Origin: Tetramitus jugosus
Taxonomy: Eukaryota; Heterolobosea; Eutetramitea; Acrasida; Vahlkampfiidae
DNA length: 64,000 nt
Direction of reading: 5' to 3'
Assembly (NCBI GenBank): GCA_937625935.1
Contig: OW569346.1
Span: 124,001-188,000, forward strand
The position numbers were made by a program, and so were the translations under genes. The notes under the pieces were generated by a model. That model did no database searches. It was not told the origin of the DNA and saw only the letters and a program-made list of their open reading frames with translations. Positions within the stretch are counted from its first letter, which is position 1. Each line of letters starts with the position of its first letter. This document shows positions 40,388 to 50,998 of this stretch, in pieces.

Positions 40388-43300
40388 ATGCAGCATCGAC
40401 CACCAATCAAACTTTTCAATTTATTCGTATTGTTGCAAGTACTGCTCTGCACCATCATCATCATCATGATGATTGCATCACCAGTCAGCAGTAGCACCAT
40501 CACTGATGACATGATGACAACTGGAAAGAAACCAATTTCAAAAACCAAAATTCGCATCATTCCTCTCCTATCGCTCAACCATGCATTGTCCAATTGGATT
40601 GATCATCAGAAACAAACTGATGACAATGATGATAATAAGCATATAATTGATGATCCATGCAAGAACAATTGTTTTCAAACATTGATTGAATCATTGGTGA
40701 GCAACAACAACAACAAAAATCAAAAGCTGATTGGAAAAAGAACAATATCTGTGCCTATTCATGCACTCATTCCCTTTTTCACATACTCGGATCAATGTCT
40801 CTCTCTTTCCTCTGCGTCATCATCTGATATGATTCATTCTCTCAAGAATCGAAAACAATTTTTTCAATTGTTACTGGGAGAAGACGATGATCAAGCAGAC
40901 AGCCGGAATGATCATGAACAGAAGACAACTGGAAATGATGATGACAAGCAAAGACAATTCTTGTTTGTGAATGAAGATGAAATTGATAATCATAGTAGTA
41001 ACAAGAGAACAAATGATGATCATGGTGATGATTTTATGATGAAGAGAGAAAATCAAGATGCACTGTCGCGAGTTCACTCTCTATCCGAGATTGAAAATTA
41101 TTTGAGACGAGAGTGGGGTGTCAGTATTACGCATGTGACACTCAAATCATCATATCGAACGAAACGGCGCAATGTGGTTGATGGGGAGGATGACGATCAA
41201 CAATTGTTTATCAAGAGAGAACGATTGATCAGAGGTACACAATGGGATGCGAGAGTCGATGAGAATGAGCACGAGTCATCCATTTGGGGAGGATTGAATG
41301 AGTTGATTCATGAAAGAATCTTGCAAATCAATAATGATCCAGGCACAGGAACAGCAATAGTGCATGTGGTGTGGGAGATGAATGGATCAGAGAAATCATT
41401 TGGGCAAATTGAAAAATTCATGTCATTACTATCGTTACATTTGAATGAAGTTGAGATTGAATATGGCTCGTTCCGAAATTTGAATGAAAAGTACACGGAT
41501 CAGATCATACGTATACGGTCGACGAGCAACCGCGATGAAGAAACTATTCATTCCTCAGAGTACACACTGAAATCAATGACAAACACTTATCGATTGTCAG
41601 TGAGTAAAATGTTAAGTGAAACTCGATCGTTATTACATGCATCGGAAGTGATGCTCTCTCATGTCGTTATGAAATCGAAAATTGATCAAAAGAAGAGTTT
41701 AATGGATGAAGTGATAAAAGCGAGAAGATTACTAGCAATGGTTGAGAATTTGCTCAGCAGTGAAGACATTTTTGGTTATGGTCCCTCTGCAACAGATTTA
41801 ATGAGCACGTTGAACCACTTGTTGAGCAAAGTGCAATCGAGTGCTAAACAGATGATGACACAGCAAGTTGGTTCCTTGATACACAAGGAGAAAGCAGAAC
41901 GTGAATTTTCTCGTGTATTTGAGTACTATTCAAATGGAAGATATTATAGACATAGTACTCCTAGATTTATTAGCTTTCAATCAGACTTCAAGGTTGAGAA
42001 ACCAGAACATGACTCAATCTTTAACGAAGATGACATGTCAATTCCTATTATTGTATTTAACGATTTATCATGGCAAAGGAGCGAAATGGTTGAAATTGCA
42101 ATATCAACAACAGATGTACATGACAAAGACTTTCTCATTGATGTGTTCGATGAGCTCGGAGATTCAGTTATTGCACAATTAGTTCCAAATTTATCAATGC
42201 ATCATGCACCTATAGAATGGTTTCGACTAGTGTTTATCGCAAAGGATGTTCCTGCATTCGGAACGAGAACATACTTCTTAAGCAGGAGAAGAAAGTTCGA
42301 AACGCACAAACACTACAAGGACAACCTCGAGGCAGGTTCATCAACTATAATGTCTACCGTACTATTGTCTGATAACTCAAAGTTTCACGAATTATTGAAG
42401 GATCAAGATCTAGAATCATTGCACTTTAAAGTAGAAAAACTGGGCAGGAAAGATATTGTTTTGAACCACCAAAAGCAAAGTGTCGGATTTCAACGAAATA
42501 CTGGCAATTTGGCTTTTGTCACAACAAAACTTCCTTCCAAGGGACGTCCTAGTACATTCTTTTTATCTGAACAGTATTTTACATATAATGCCCCTCACTC
42601 GAATGAGTCATTTGTATCCTTGATATCATATGATTGGTTGCTGGGCTTCCTTATCTGTTCATCTATTGGATACCTATTGGGACTTGTATTTTCTAAAGTG
42701 TTCGTCGGCTCTAAAATTGTTAAGTCAATGACGAAAGCTACACAAAGAGCAAACAGCTCACCTATTTTAATGAATGAAAAGGACAATACTCGCCCATTTG
42801 GGAGGTATCAAGATCGTGGAACCGCTAAACCTAATCCATTTGCGATCTCATCCTCGAAACATGACCAGAGATACTCATTCAGCCACATTATTTATAATCT
42901 TCTGAACCACATACGATCAAACAAGGATAATAAGAAACAAGCACATGGGCTGGTTGCCTTTTCTTTTGGTATGGTCGGGGCGATTATTACGAGCAATATT
43001 ATCTTTCATGATTACTTGATCATTACCTCAATATTGTCTCCGCTTTTCGTGGGAATCATACTTGGTTTCCTAGCCGGATTGGTATTCTCTTTATTTGGAG
43101 TGAAAAGCTGGGTTATATTCGGGATCGTGTTTGTCATTACGTATTCGACAAGTTACTTTGCTCAACCATGGATGATAGCCACAGGACTAGACAATAATCT
43201 AGCGTTGAATGACTTGATTGTGTTTGAAGGACCTCTCATGCATGAAATGAATCAACAGTTCAATAGCTCCTTCAGTGGTCTATCTGTACTTCAAACAACA

Positions 43301-44332
43301 AGACTGATGGAATCCAAGTATTTTATGGAAACTGAGAGCACTATATATCGCACGAACGACGAACTTCCCAAGGATTTGGGACACGACGCTTTAGTATCAA
43401 TGAGGATAAATCCATCAAGCCTCACTAACTTTATGAGTGGAAATCAATACGAGACTGGCCACTTTAATGGCTTACAAAAATCAAAGTTTCGATACCTCAG
43501 AAGACATAATCCATCCATTTACAACTACCTGCCAAAAACGAATGTAGCTCTCGTTACTGACGAGAAACAGCACTTGACGGTCGTATCCTCTCAAAGAATA
43601 CCAATGACTGTGTTTGCAGGTCGAACAATGGAATGGATGCTTCCAGTCTCCTCATCTCCAGATAGTAAGAATTTGGTTGACGACGCCATAAAGATGCGAT
43701 TGTATATCGGGCCTGTGAGCAATGAAAAGAGAAACGTCGATGGTAGTGATGAACCCTTATCAATCAATTCTATCAGAGAACAGTATCAGCAATTGAATGC
43801 AGAATTACATAGACCATTCTATTTATTTATGGGTGCAATTGCACCAACTCACTACCACCTAAAGCGCAGCACAAGAAAAGAAGCACCCAGAAGTAAGGAC
43901 GGAAGACTAATAACTGTGGATGAGGAGCATGAGGAATATGAGTATATCGATCTTTGGAAGCAAGAATTTCAACCTCGTGTAGCTCCTCTGCATTCTGAGT
44001 TCGTTCAATTCCTTGCTCAAAACAACATTGAACTCGTTACTCTGCAATATCGCACCGATTTAAGTCCGATACTAAAGTCTGATACTCCTCAAGCAGTCTT
44101 GATGATGAGATTCATGAGAAATGGGGCCAGCAACGCTGCATCAACTGTCTCTCTCAAATTTGCCGAAGTGCAACGTTGGTTCCCAACGCAACAGACATTC
44201 CAGGTGGCCATCAAGGTCCGCAACGACAATATTCACATAATGCTTGAAGTTGCAGAAGAGGAGAAGGATTCTTTAGCTTTGATGCGACCGCTTGATGACA
44301 TTTCCACAATCTTACTGATAGCGAAATCGTAG
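40388..44332 (+). CDS. GH38 alpha-mannosidase-like protein with degenerate catalytic domain and inserted TM helices
   Basis: 1314 residues without introns. A signal peptide or anchor covers 8-35. The GH38 plan can still be followed: RIIPLLSLNHALSNWID (about 57-72) lies where mannosidases have their H-x-H-x-D-x-GW zinc motif, a helical middle domain at about 430-500, IPIIVFNDLSWQRSEMVEI (about 550) opening the beta-sandwich part, DVPAFGTRTYF, and a C-terminal region with VFEGPLMHEMNQQF and HLTVVSSQRIP. The zinc-binding His/Asp and the nucleophile motif (IDPFGHS-type) are absent, so glycosidase activity is unlikely. Between FFLSEQYFTY and LIVFEGPL, residues about 741-931 form an insertion with four or five TM helices. 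The N-terminal half also carries long acidic, Asn/Asp/His-rich loops. Family placement is by recalled alignment and is moderately secure. Confidence 0.65.
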   Translation: MQHRPPIKLFNLFVLLQVLLCTIIIIMMIASPVSSSTITDDMMTTGKKPISKTKIRIIPLLSLNHALSNWIDHQKQTDDNDDNKHIIDDPCKNNCFQTLIESLVSNNNNKNQKLIGKRTISVPIHALIPFFTYSDQCLSLSSASSSDMIHSLKNRKQFFQLLLGEDDDQADSRNDHEQKTTGNDDDKQRQFLFVNEDEIDNHSSNKRTNDDHGDDFMMKRENQDALSRVHSLSEIENYLRREWGVSITHVTLKSSYRTKRRNVVDGEDDDQQLFIKRERLIRGTQWDARVDENEHESSIWGGLNELIHERILQINNDPGTGTAIVHVVWEMNGSEKSFGQIEKFMSLLSLHLNEVEIEYGSFRNLNEKYTDQIIRIRSTSNRDEETIHSSEYTLKSMTNTYRLSVSKMLSETRSLLHASEVMLSHVVMKSKIDQKKSLMDEVIKARRLLAMVENLLSSEDIFGYGPSATDLMSTLNHLLSKVQSSAKQMMTQQVGSLIHKEKAEREFSRVFEYYSNGRYYRHSTPRFISFQSDFKVEKPEHDSIFNEDDMSIPIIVFNDLSWQRSEMVEIAISTTDVHDKDFLIDVFDELGDSVIAQLVPNLSMHHAPIEWFRLVFIAKDVPAFGTRTYFLSRRRKFETHKHYKDNLEAGSSTIMSTVLLSDNSKFHELLKDQDLESLHFKVEKLGRKDIVLNHQKQSVGFQRNTGNLAFVTTKLPSKGRPSTFFLSEQYFTYNAPHSNESFVSLISYDWLLGFLICSSIGYLLGLVFSKVFVGSKIVKSMTKATQRANSSPILMNEKDNTRPFGRYQDRGTAKPNPFAISSSKHDQRYSFSHIIYNLLNHIRSNKDNKKQAHGLVAFSFGMVGAIITSNIIFHDYLIITSILSPLFVGIILGFLAGLVFSLFGVKSWVIFGIVFVITYSTSYFAQPWMIATGLDNNLALNDLIVFEGPLMHEMNQQFNSSFSGLSVLQTTRLMESKYFMETESTIYRTNDELPKDLGHDALVSMRINPSSLTNFMSGNQYETGHFNGLQKSKFRYLRRHNPSIYNYLPKTNVALVTDEKQHLTVVSSQRIPMTVFAGRTMEWMLPVSSSPDSKNLVDDAIKMRLYIGPVSNEKRNVDGSDEPLSINSIREQYQQLNAELHRPFYLFMGAIAPTHYHLKRSTRKEAPRSKDGRLITVDEEHEEYEYIDLWKQEFQPRVAPLHSEFVQFLAQNNIELVTLQYRTDLSPILKSDTPQAVLMMRFMRNGASNAASTVSLKFAEVQRWFPTQQTFQVAIKVRNDNIHIMLEVAEEEKDSLALMRPLDDISTILLIAKS

Positions 44333-44623
44333 CATTACGTCAGACATTCGCCACCAATCCCAAATACGTGCAAAGCCAAGGACCTTCACCGGAAAAATAA
44401 AATCATTGCGAACATTGAGCAAATATCTATCGTTGGACGACAGGCGTCATTCGGTCATTTCGTCCTTTACAAGACATTGGTGTGTGTCCTGAACCCTCGT
44501 CCACATTTCCGACAGGACCACCGCAGACATCCAAAAAACTATCATTCTGTTCCACAGGAAGAAAACACGAGCAAAACAACCACAACAACAAGTCAATCTT
44601 CCCGATCCCTACTAGGTTTCCCA
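44333..44623. promoter_or_regulatory. Intergenic region upstream of the 7TM-RGS gene
   Basis: 291 bases. The RGS-receptor frame is open here without an ATG. No clear element. Confidence 0.3.
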
Positions 44624-47108
44624 ATGTCCCGATCATCATTGCCACTCTTTTTACTGTCATTGTGTTCTGCAATGTTGGTTCTGTTGTTGTTGTTGTCCAA
44701 TGAAAGCAGCACAGTCAGTGCCAATTCATTCGATCGACTAAAGTTCTCCAGTTTCGACTCCTTTCCTCGTTCACACAAGTGGGATCTCGCCTGCCATCGA
44801 ATTCCACTTTCAAGTTCATTTTCAACAACAAGCCATGCAATGAATTCTCTCACTGCTTTGACTTTAGCTTCTGCTGCTGCTGCTGCTGCTGAAGAAGTGA
44901 CGGTGAATTCGGGAGTTGCGAGTCCAGAAGCAGCGTTTGTGGATGTGGATTATCGAACGAGTCGTTCTGGTATCGTATCCATCCAGTTTAGCACTACGCT
45001 GAAATCATACAAGGCCATGACCAGTGATCTCTCATTGTGCGTACAGAATACGACGTTAGAGAAGTCTAGCACCTCATGCTCACTGGAATTGCTGTATCAG
45101 TTAGTGTTGAAGAATGAGACAGTGTTGAATGAGACGCTGTGGCAACAGAGTGAACTCACCATCCGCCAATATTACTTTATTCAGAGTGTAACACACACGG
45201 TACCAATCAACATGACACTGTATTCCGTATCTGATGTCAATTTGTGGATACGGATCAATATTGTGCGAAAAGACAACCAGACATTGACGACAACTGTGCC
45301 GTTTGAAGCAAGTAGTGAATTCATGCAGCTTAGTAGTAGTAGTAGTAGTGAGCATACGATTGTGGAATCATATCAGAGTATGATTGAGCTAGGAGATCGT
45401 CAAATGTATAATCGGTCACAGTGCTTGGACTTTAGTAACGTCATCATCTATAATAGGGCTCATCGGATGCACGACTATACAATCTCTTTGATTATTCACT
45501 TTATTTTCCTTGTTCCGATGGTGATCATGTGCTTTTTGACGTTTGTCACGTGCACGGGCACACTAGGAAGGAGAAGATTCCCGACATCGATTATTGGAAG
45601 CATTAGTGTGCTAATTCTGTTTATCATCAGTTTACCATTTGATGGTTTTGTTCGATTCTATCTGTGGAAGAATTGGTTGGTTCAGGATCCCAACCTAAAT
45701 GTTTGGTACAATTTTGTTCAAGTGCTTGGCATCATTATCCCATTGATTGTGGCAGTGACGAGCTATTCTGCGACAATGGTATGTTCTGGAATAATCTTTT
45801 GATAGCGATGAAAAAGCTGCATTTTGCTCTAACAACAATCATTTCTGTTAGATTCGCTATTTGCGTTTCAAAGTTGTATACAGGTACGCTTTCAATGTGA
45901 ACAAGAAGAATACCAAGACTTCGGATGCAATGATATTGAACTCAACTTTGAAACGATGGAAGATTTTGAATTCTAAATGGTTGTTTTGGCCCCTATTCTT
46001 CATTGGAATTGGTATATTGTACGTGTGTCTCGCAGCTGCTACCACTGGGTTGATCTATGCGAACAGAATGCCTTCTAGGCCGGCATTTGTGAACATGTAT
46101 ACTGCCCTCGATGTTTTAAATATCGACTACTTGGTTGTACTCGGAATCCTATTGCTCATTTTCCTGGTTGATTCCCTGATGGACATTAAGAAATTCAAAA
46201 GAGGGCTCGTCTACTTTTATTGGACCAATGATCCGCTGTTGTTTAGATTGGAGGCCCTTGTTGCTCTGTTTTTCTTTGGTGCCATGGTAACTGGTATTGT
46301 TATATTTATGCACTTCAAGTCGGTGTACGCATATTCTGTGGCTCTATGCTTTGACTTTGCCTACTTCTTTGCGATGCTTCTGTTTGGTAATGTTATCATT
46401 TCTGTGATCGAAGTGTATAGATGGATAGTGAATCTTTCAAAGAGAAGAAATGGAGACATAGAGGAGGATGCTAAGAATGGAAGACCAAGTGAGTTGTTGG
46501 GATTGTTGACTGATGAGCATTTCTATAAACTGTTCGCCAAGTACTGCCTCAAGGAATTATCTGCTGAGAACCTGAGTGTCTTTACAATTATCGAGCAAGC
46601 AAAACGTAAGGGAAAACTTGAATTTGACATGTTTGAGGCAATGTATCTGGAATACATTAAATCTGGATCTAACTTCGAGGTGAACGTCAAATCATCTGTT
46701 CGGTCTCAGATCTCTGCGGCGTATGAGAAGAGTTTGGAAACAAAGGAGGCAGTTGACATCTCTGAGCTCGATCAGTTGTTTTGGGATATTGTAGTTAACT
46801 TGGAAGACACTTTCAACAGGTTCTCAAAGACTGCTCAATACCATCTCTTTACCCAAGAAAAACAAGTGTTGAAGGAGATGTTTCACATTGATAGCAATGC
46901 ACCATTGCAACAAAAACCAAAGAAATCTGGTACGTCTGTCTCGCGCAACGGATCACAAAGGGATAGCAATGTGGACAGTCTATCGTCATCAGAGTCCGTC
47001 AACAAGGATTCATCCAGAACAACTTCGACTACTGCCACAACAATCACAAACACAACAGTTCAGCTGAGTGATTCGTCAGACTTTGAGCCAATAAGCAACC
47101 AGGTATAA
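44624..47108 (+). CDS. Seven-TM receptor with C-terminal RGS domain (2 exons)
   Basis: Exons 44624-45778 and 45852-47108 give 803 residues; the 73-base intron (GTATGT donor) lies just after the third TM helix and the join reads YSATM-IRYLRFK. A signal peptide (residues 1-33) precedes an extracellular domain of about 260 residues with many N-glycosylation sequons. Seven hydrophobic helices follow between about residues 285 and 580. The C-terminal RGS domain (about 610-720) has the expected helical pattern: LTDEHFYKLFAKYCLKELSAE, then VFTIIEQAK and LDQLFWDIVVNLED. The tail is Ser/Thr-rich. RGS domains speed GTP hydrolysis by G-alpha; joined to a 7TM part this resembles plant RGS1. The extracellular domain matches no family I recognise. 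Confidence 0.88.
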
Positions 47109-47153
47109 AATGAAACTCTGAGAATTAACTGTACAATTATGTTTATCAATTAG

Positions 47154-50100
47154 TCATTGTGTGCTCGCAATTTCTGGATCATGAATAATTACATTCTCCA
47201 GTTCAACAACATTCTTTCTCAAACTTCTCCGGGATTTCTTGATCAGTTTGATGAGACATCTCTTTACAATTTTGTAAACCTCAGCCATGCCCATGAATAC
47301 CACCAGACCGATAATAATGATTGCCCATTCTTCACCCTTTAGGGGGTGATGATGGAATACTCGATTGTTCACCCAAGGTACATAGAGTGTAATGCATTGG
47401 AGAGCAATACTTCCCAGAACAGCAATGTGCAACCAATAACTTCTCCAAAGGAAGTAAAGGAGACAGCCTGGGCTGACTTCAAGCTTCTCATTAGCCACAA
47501 GTCAGTCATCACAAAGTAATTGAGCAAAATGATGAGAGCCATGGATAGACCATAAAACATAAGATCACACATGGTCTCCCAGTTAAACAGATTTTGCTTT
47601 GCTCTTTTCTTCATAATCCTCTTTGATGGTTTCTCAACGCTAAGCGCAACAGCACAGGGAGTACCAGTGACCATATTTACATAGAGGATGTGAGTTGGGT
47701 TCAATGGTATCTCATAACCGGCCACTACTGGAATCAATAAAGCAAAGAACTGAGCAACATTGCCAGAAAGTAAATGAATCACAAATTTTCTAATGTTGGC
47801 AAATATTCTTCTTCCTTCTTTCACAGCAATGACAATAGTGTTAAAGTTGTCATCTGTTAGAATGATGTCTGCCGCTTCCTTTGTCACATCAGAACCACCC
47901 TTACCCATCGCGATACCAATATCAGAGATCTTGATCGAAGGTGCATCATTCACACCATCGCCAGTCATTGCAACCAATCTCTTCCTTGCATGAAGGGCAT
48001 GAATCATTTTCACTTTGCTCTGAGGACTACATCGAGCAATTACAAGGGGTAATTGTTTCATCTTGAACAATTCCTCATCGGACAGATTATCAAATTCGGT
48101 GGCTTTCATCACACTGTTGTCATTCATGTTTTCAGGCTTCAAAATACCCACTTGCTGAGCAATGGCCTTGGCGGTTACATAGTGATCACCGGTCAACATG
48201 TGAACAACAATGCCTGCTTCATCGCAAACTTTGATGGAATTTGGAACTTCTTGACGATATGGATCTTCAATACCAACCAATCCCACGAACGATAACTCCT
48301 TCTCAACGTCTTCTCTCTTTTCTTCTGATGTTATGACAATGACGTTTTCATGTTCATCTACAACATTGCGATACGCAATGGCCAGTACTCTCAAACCTCT
48401 CTTACCGATAGTTTCATTCATGTTCTTAATGTTCACTTCATCGTCGTTGGTGAGTGGAACGGATTCCCATTTTCCATCTGAGTTCACCTTAAGAATATTC
48501 GAACATAGTGGTAAAACTCCATCAGGTGCTCCTTTGGTGAAGATGTGAGTTTCTTTTCCGTCAATTGTTGCATACTTGACACTCATTCTCTTGATAGTGG
48601 AATCAAAGGGGAATTCTTGAACAATAGATCCGTAAACATTTCCTTCCAGTTCACTCTTGGACATACGGCACACCATGGCAAGAGTGTTCAGTGCAATTTC
48701 TGTTGGATCTCCAACATAAACGAGTTCCCTCTCATTGTTATCAGGATTCTGATTCTTCTTTTTCTTGTTCTTCTCCTCTTCCAAATCTTCAGATGGTCCC
48801 TTCACTGTGATGCTAGATGAGTTACATAGAGATGACACAGTGAGTAACAAGCGAAGATTTTGTGGCATGTTCTCGTGAGTGACATCATTCTCATGACTTT
48901 CAGTCGATCCGACTGCATTGAAGGTGTCTGAGACACCAGCCGAAGAATCTGTGGATAGCTTAATGATTCTTCCTTCAATCACTGTTGACTCTCTCTTTGT
49001 TTGCACATGATAGGCGTGGCCATCAGAGAGCCATAATGTAGTAACAGTCATCTTACCCTCTGTCAATGTTCCAGTTTTATCACTACAAATGTCAGTAATA
49101 CCTCCCAGTGTCTCCAACGCAGCTAATTTTCTCACAATAGCATTCTGCTTGACCATTGACCTCACACCAATGCTCATTGCAAGTGTGACCACAGCTACAA
49201 GAGCCTCGGGAATGATTGCGACAGCAATACAGACACCGGTAATCAACGCATGAGGGAATAGAGCATGCTTGCCTTTGTGAACATATACAGCGACAATTAC
49301 AATCACAAGAGAAATGACCGCAACAATCACAAGAACAATACCCATCCACGACATTCTTCTTTGCAATGGAGTTGATTTCTGCTTGGTCTTGCTCAGACTC
49401 TTGGCGATCTTTCCGATTTCAGTGTTCGTTCCCGTCTCCACAACGACACCAGAACCCTTTCCTTTAGTGACTGTGGTGCTCATGAATGCACAGTTAACTC
49501 TATCTCCGACAGGTACATTTTTCAGGGACGTTTGTTCTTGAGCGAGGTCAGAATGAGCTGCATCATTCTGTTGAATGGTTGTTGATGCACCATCCTTGTT
49601 GTGCTTTCTTGGTAGAGCACAGACAGTCTTGCTGATTGGAATCGGTTCGCCAGTCAACAAAATCTCATTACACTCAAGGTTGACTGTCTGAAACAGTCTT
49701 ATGTCAGCTGGGATCTGGTCCCCCTCCTTCAGAAGAACAATGTCACCAGTGACAATATCACTGGATGCGACTTGAACTTTCTTTTCGTCTCTCAGTACAC
49801 GACAAGTAGGGGACGTCAATTGTTTTAGTTTGTTCATGGTTGTCTCTGATTTGAACTCTTGGAAGAATCCGATTGCAAGATTGATAATAATCACAAGGAT
49901 AATAACACCCATATCAGCCCAATCCTTAACAACACCACTTAAAATGGCAGCAACCAATAAAACGGCGTTCATAATGGTGAACGTGTGACTCCACAAGAGT
50001 TTGACCCAGAGTGGAATCCATGATTGACCCGAATCGATCACATTCTGACCATTGATAGCCAATCGTTGAGTGACTTGCTCAGTAGTTAAACCATTGGTTG

Positions 50101-50410
50101 TGTCACTGGATAAATGCTCGCAGACTTGTTCAACTGTTGCATAGTACCATGCTCTCTCTTTGATGCTTGCTTCATCAACAGTTGTGATTTTTGGAGTATG
50201 ATCACTTGGGCTTGAAGAAGCAGTGCTTGCAGCATGGATCTGAGGCTGGGGGTTAGGTCTTTTCTTTTCCTTTTCAGAAAGGATAACGGAATTGCTGGGG
50301 TCTGAGTCAGTGGCAGTCATGATAAGGTGATCTGCCTCCAACATTGCATCTCTTCTATTAATTTCAGGATGGTTGTCTCTCTTGCATTCTTGAGAATAGG
50401 TTGTATTCAT
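47154..50410 (-). CDS. P-type cation ATPase (type II, Ca2+/Na+ class), frame break near the C-terminus
   Basis: ATP-driven cation pump of the SERCA/PMR1/ENA group. From ATG at 50410 all core motifs are present: cytosolic N-terminus, M1-M2, LTGEPIPIS, M4 with IIPEALVAVVTL, CSDKTGTLT (phosphorylated Asp), KGAPDGVL, MTGDGVNDAPS, and M5-M6 with IPLNPTHILYVNMVTGTP. The main frame stops at 47369 (SMYLG end), but an overlapping frame (47498-47154) encodes a typical C-terminus: WLHIAVLGSIALQCITLYVP, WVNNRVFHHHPL and EVYKIVKR. The switch must happen near 47450-47510. Joining them leaves too few residues for one TM helix, so about 30 residues seem missing, and no intron fits. The cause could be an assembly error, a real lesion or a truncated functional form. 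Confidence 0.75.
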
Positions 50411-50998
50411 CAACAGTAGTTTGTCCTCTTTCTTATTATTTTACTCTGTCAAGTAACAATAATAATGATAATATATATGATACAATAAGGTGAAGTGTTT
50501 AGTTTTGTTGTTCAACCTCGAGGCCAGAACCACAGAACACTCCTTATATGAACTTTTATTAGATGTTACAATGCTGACCAGATTCGTATCTTGTATACAA
50601 AATACCCGTCTATTATTACCGAAAGGAAATAAATGGTGTGAATGAAGATAAATAGATGAGCAGATTATCGGAACTCCTATGCGATTGGATTATACCAGAC
50701 CATTATTCCTGATCTATCTTTGAAAGTCAAAATTAGGCTGCTTGTGGTTGACTGTCTTCGTGCATTCATGTTTCACTCAGATTCAAGGATGATCATATGG
50801 CCATCTCGTACAACAAGGATTGATTGCCCAATACAAGATCAATCAGATTCTGGTAAATGTAATCACAAAGGTGCACCTTTTCTGACCATCAACTTGTTCA
50901 AATTCATTTGTGATTTTTCACACACACAAAAACTCCTACGACAAGCCTTCAACAACAATAAAAACCACGAAGCAAACAGAAGAAACACAAAGATACTG
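50411..50998. other. Divergent promoter region of the P-type ATPase and OGFOD1-like genes
   Basis: 588 bases, AT-rich near 50460-50490 (TAATAATGATAATATATATG). A frame in phase with the OGFOD1-like protein is open from about 50720 with ATGs at 50768 and 50789, but conservation begins after 50999, so I treat it as noncoding. No repeats or RNA genes. Confidence 0.35.

Noticed and set aside
49092-49349. Cys-rich minus-strand frame inside the P-type ATPase
   Set aside because: Alternate-frame reading of the M3-M4 and phosphorylation region; Cys pattern is an artefact of codon shift.
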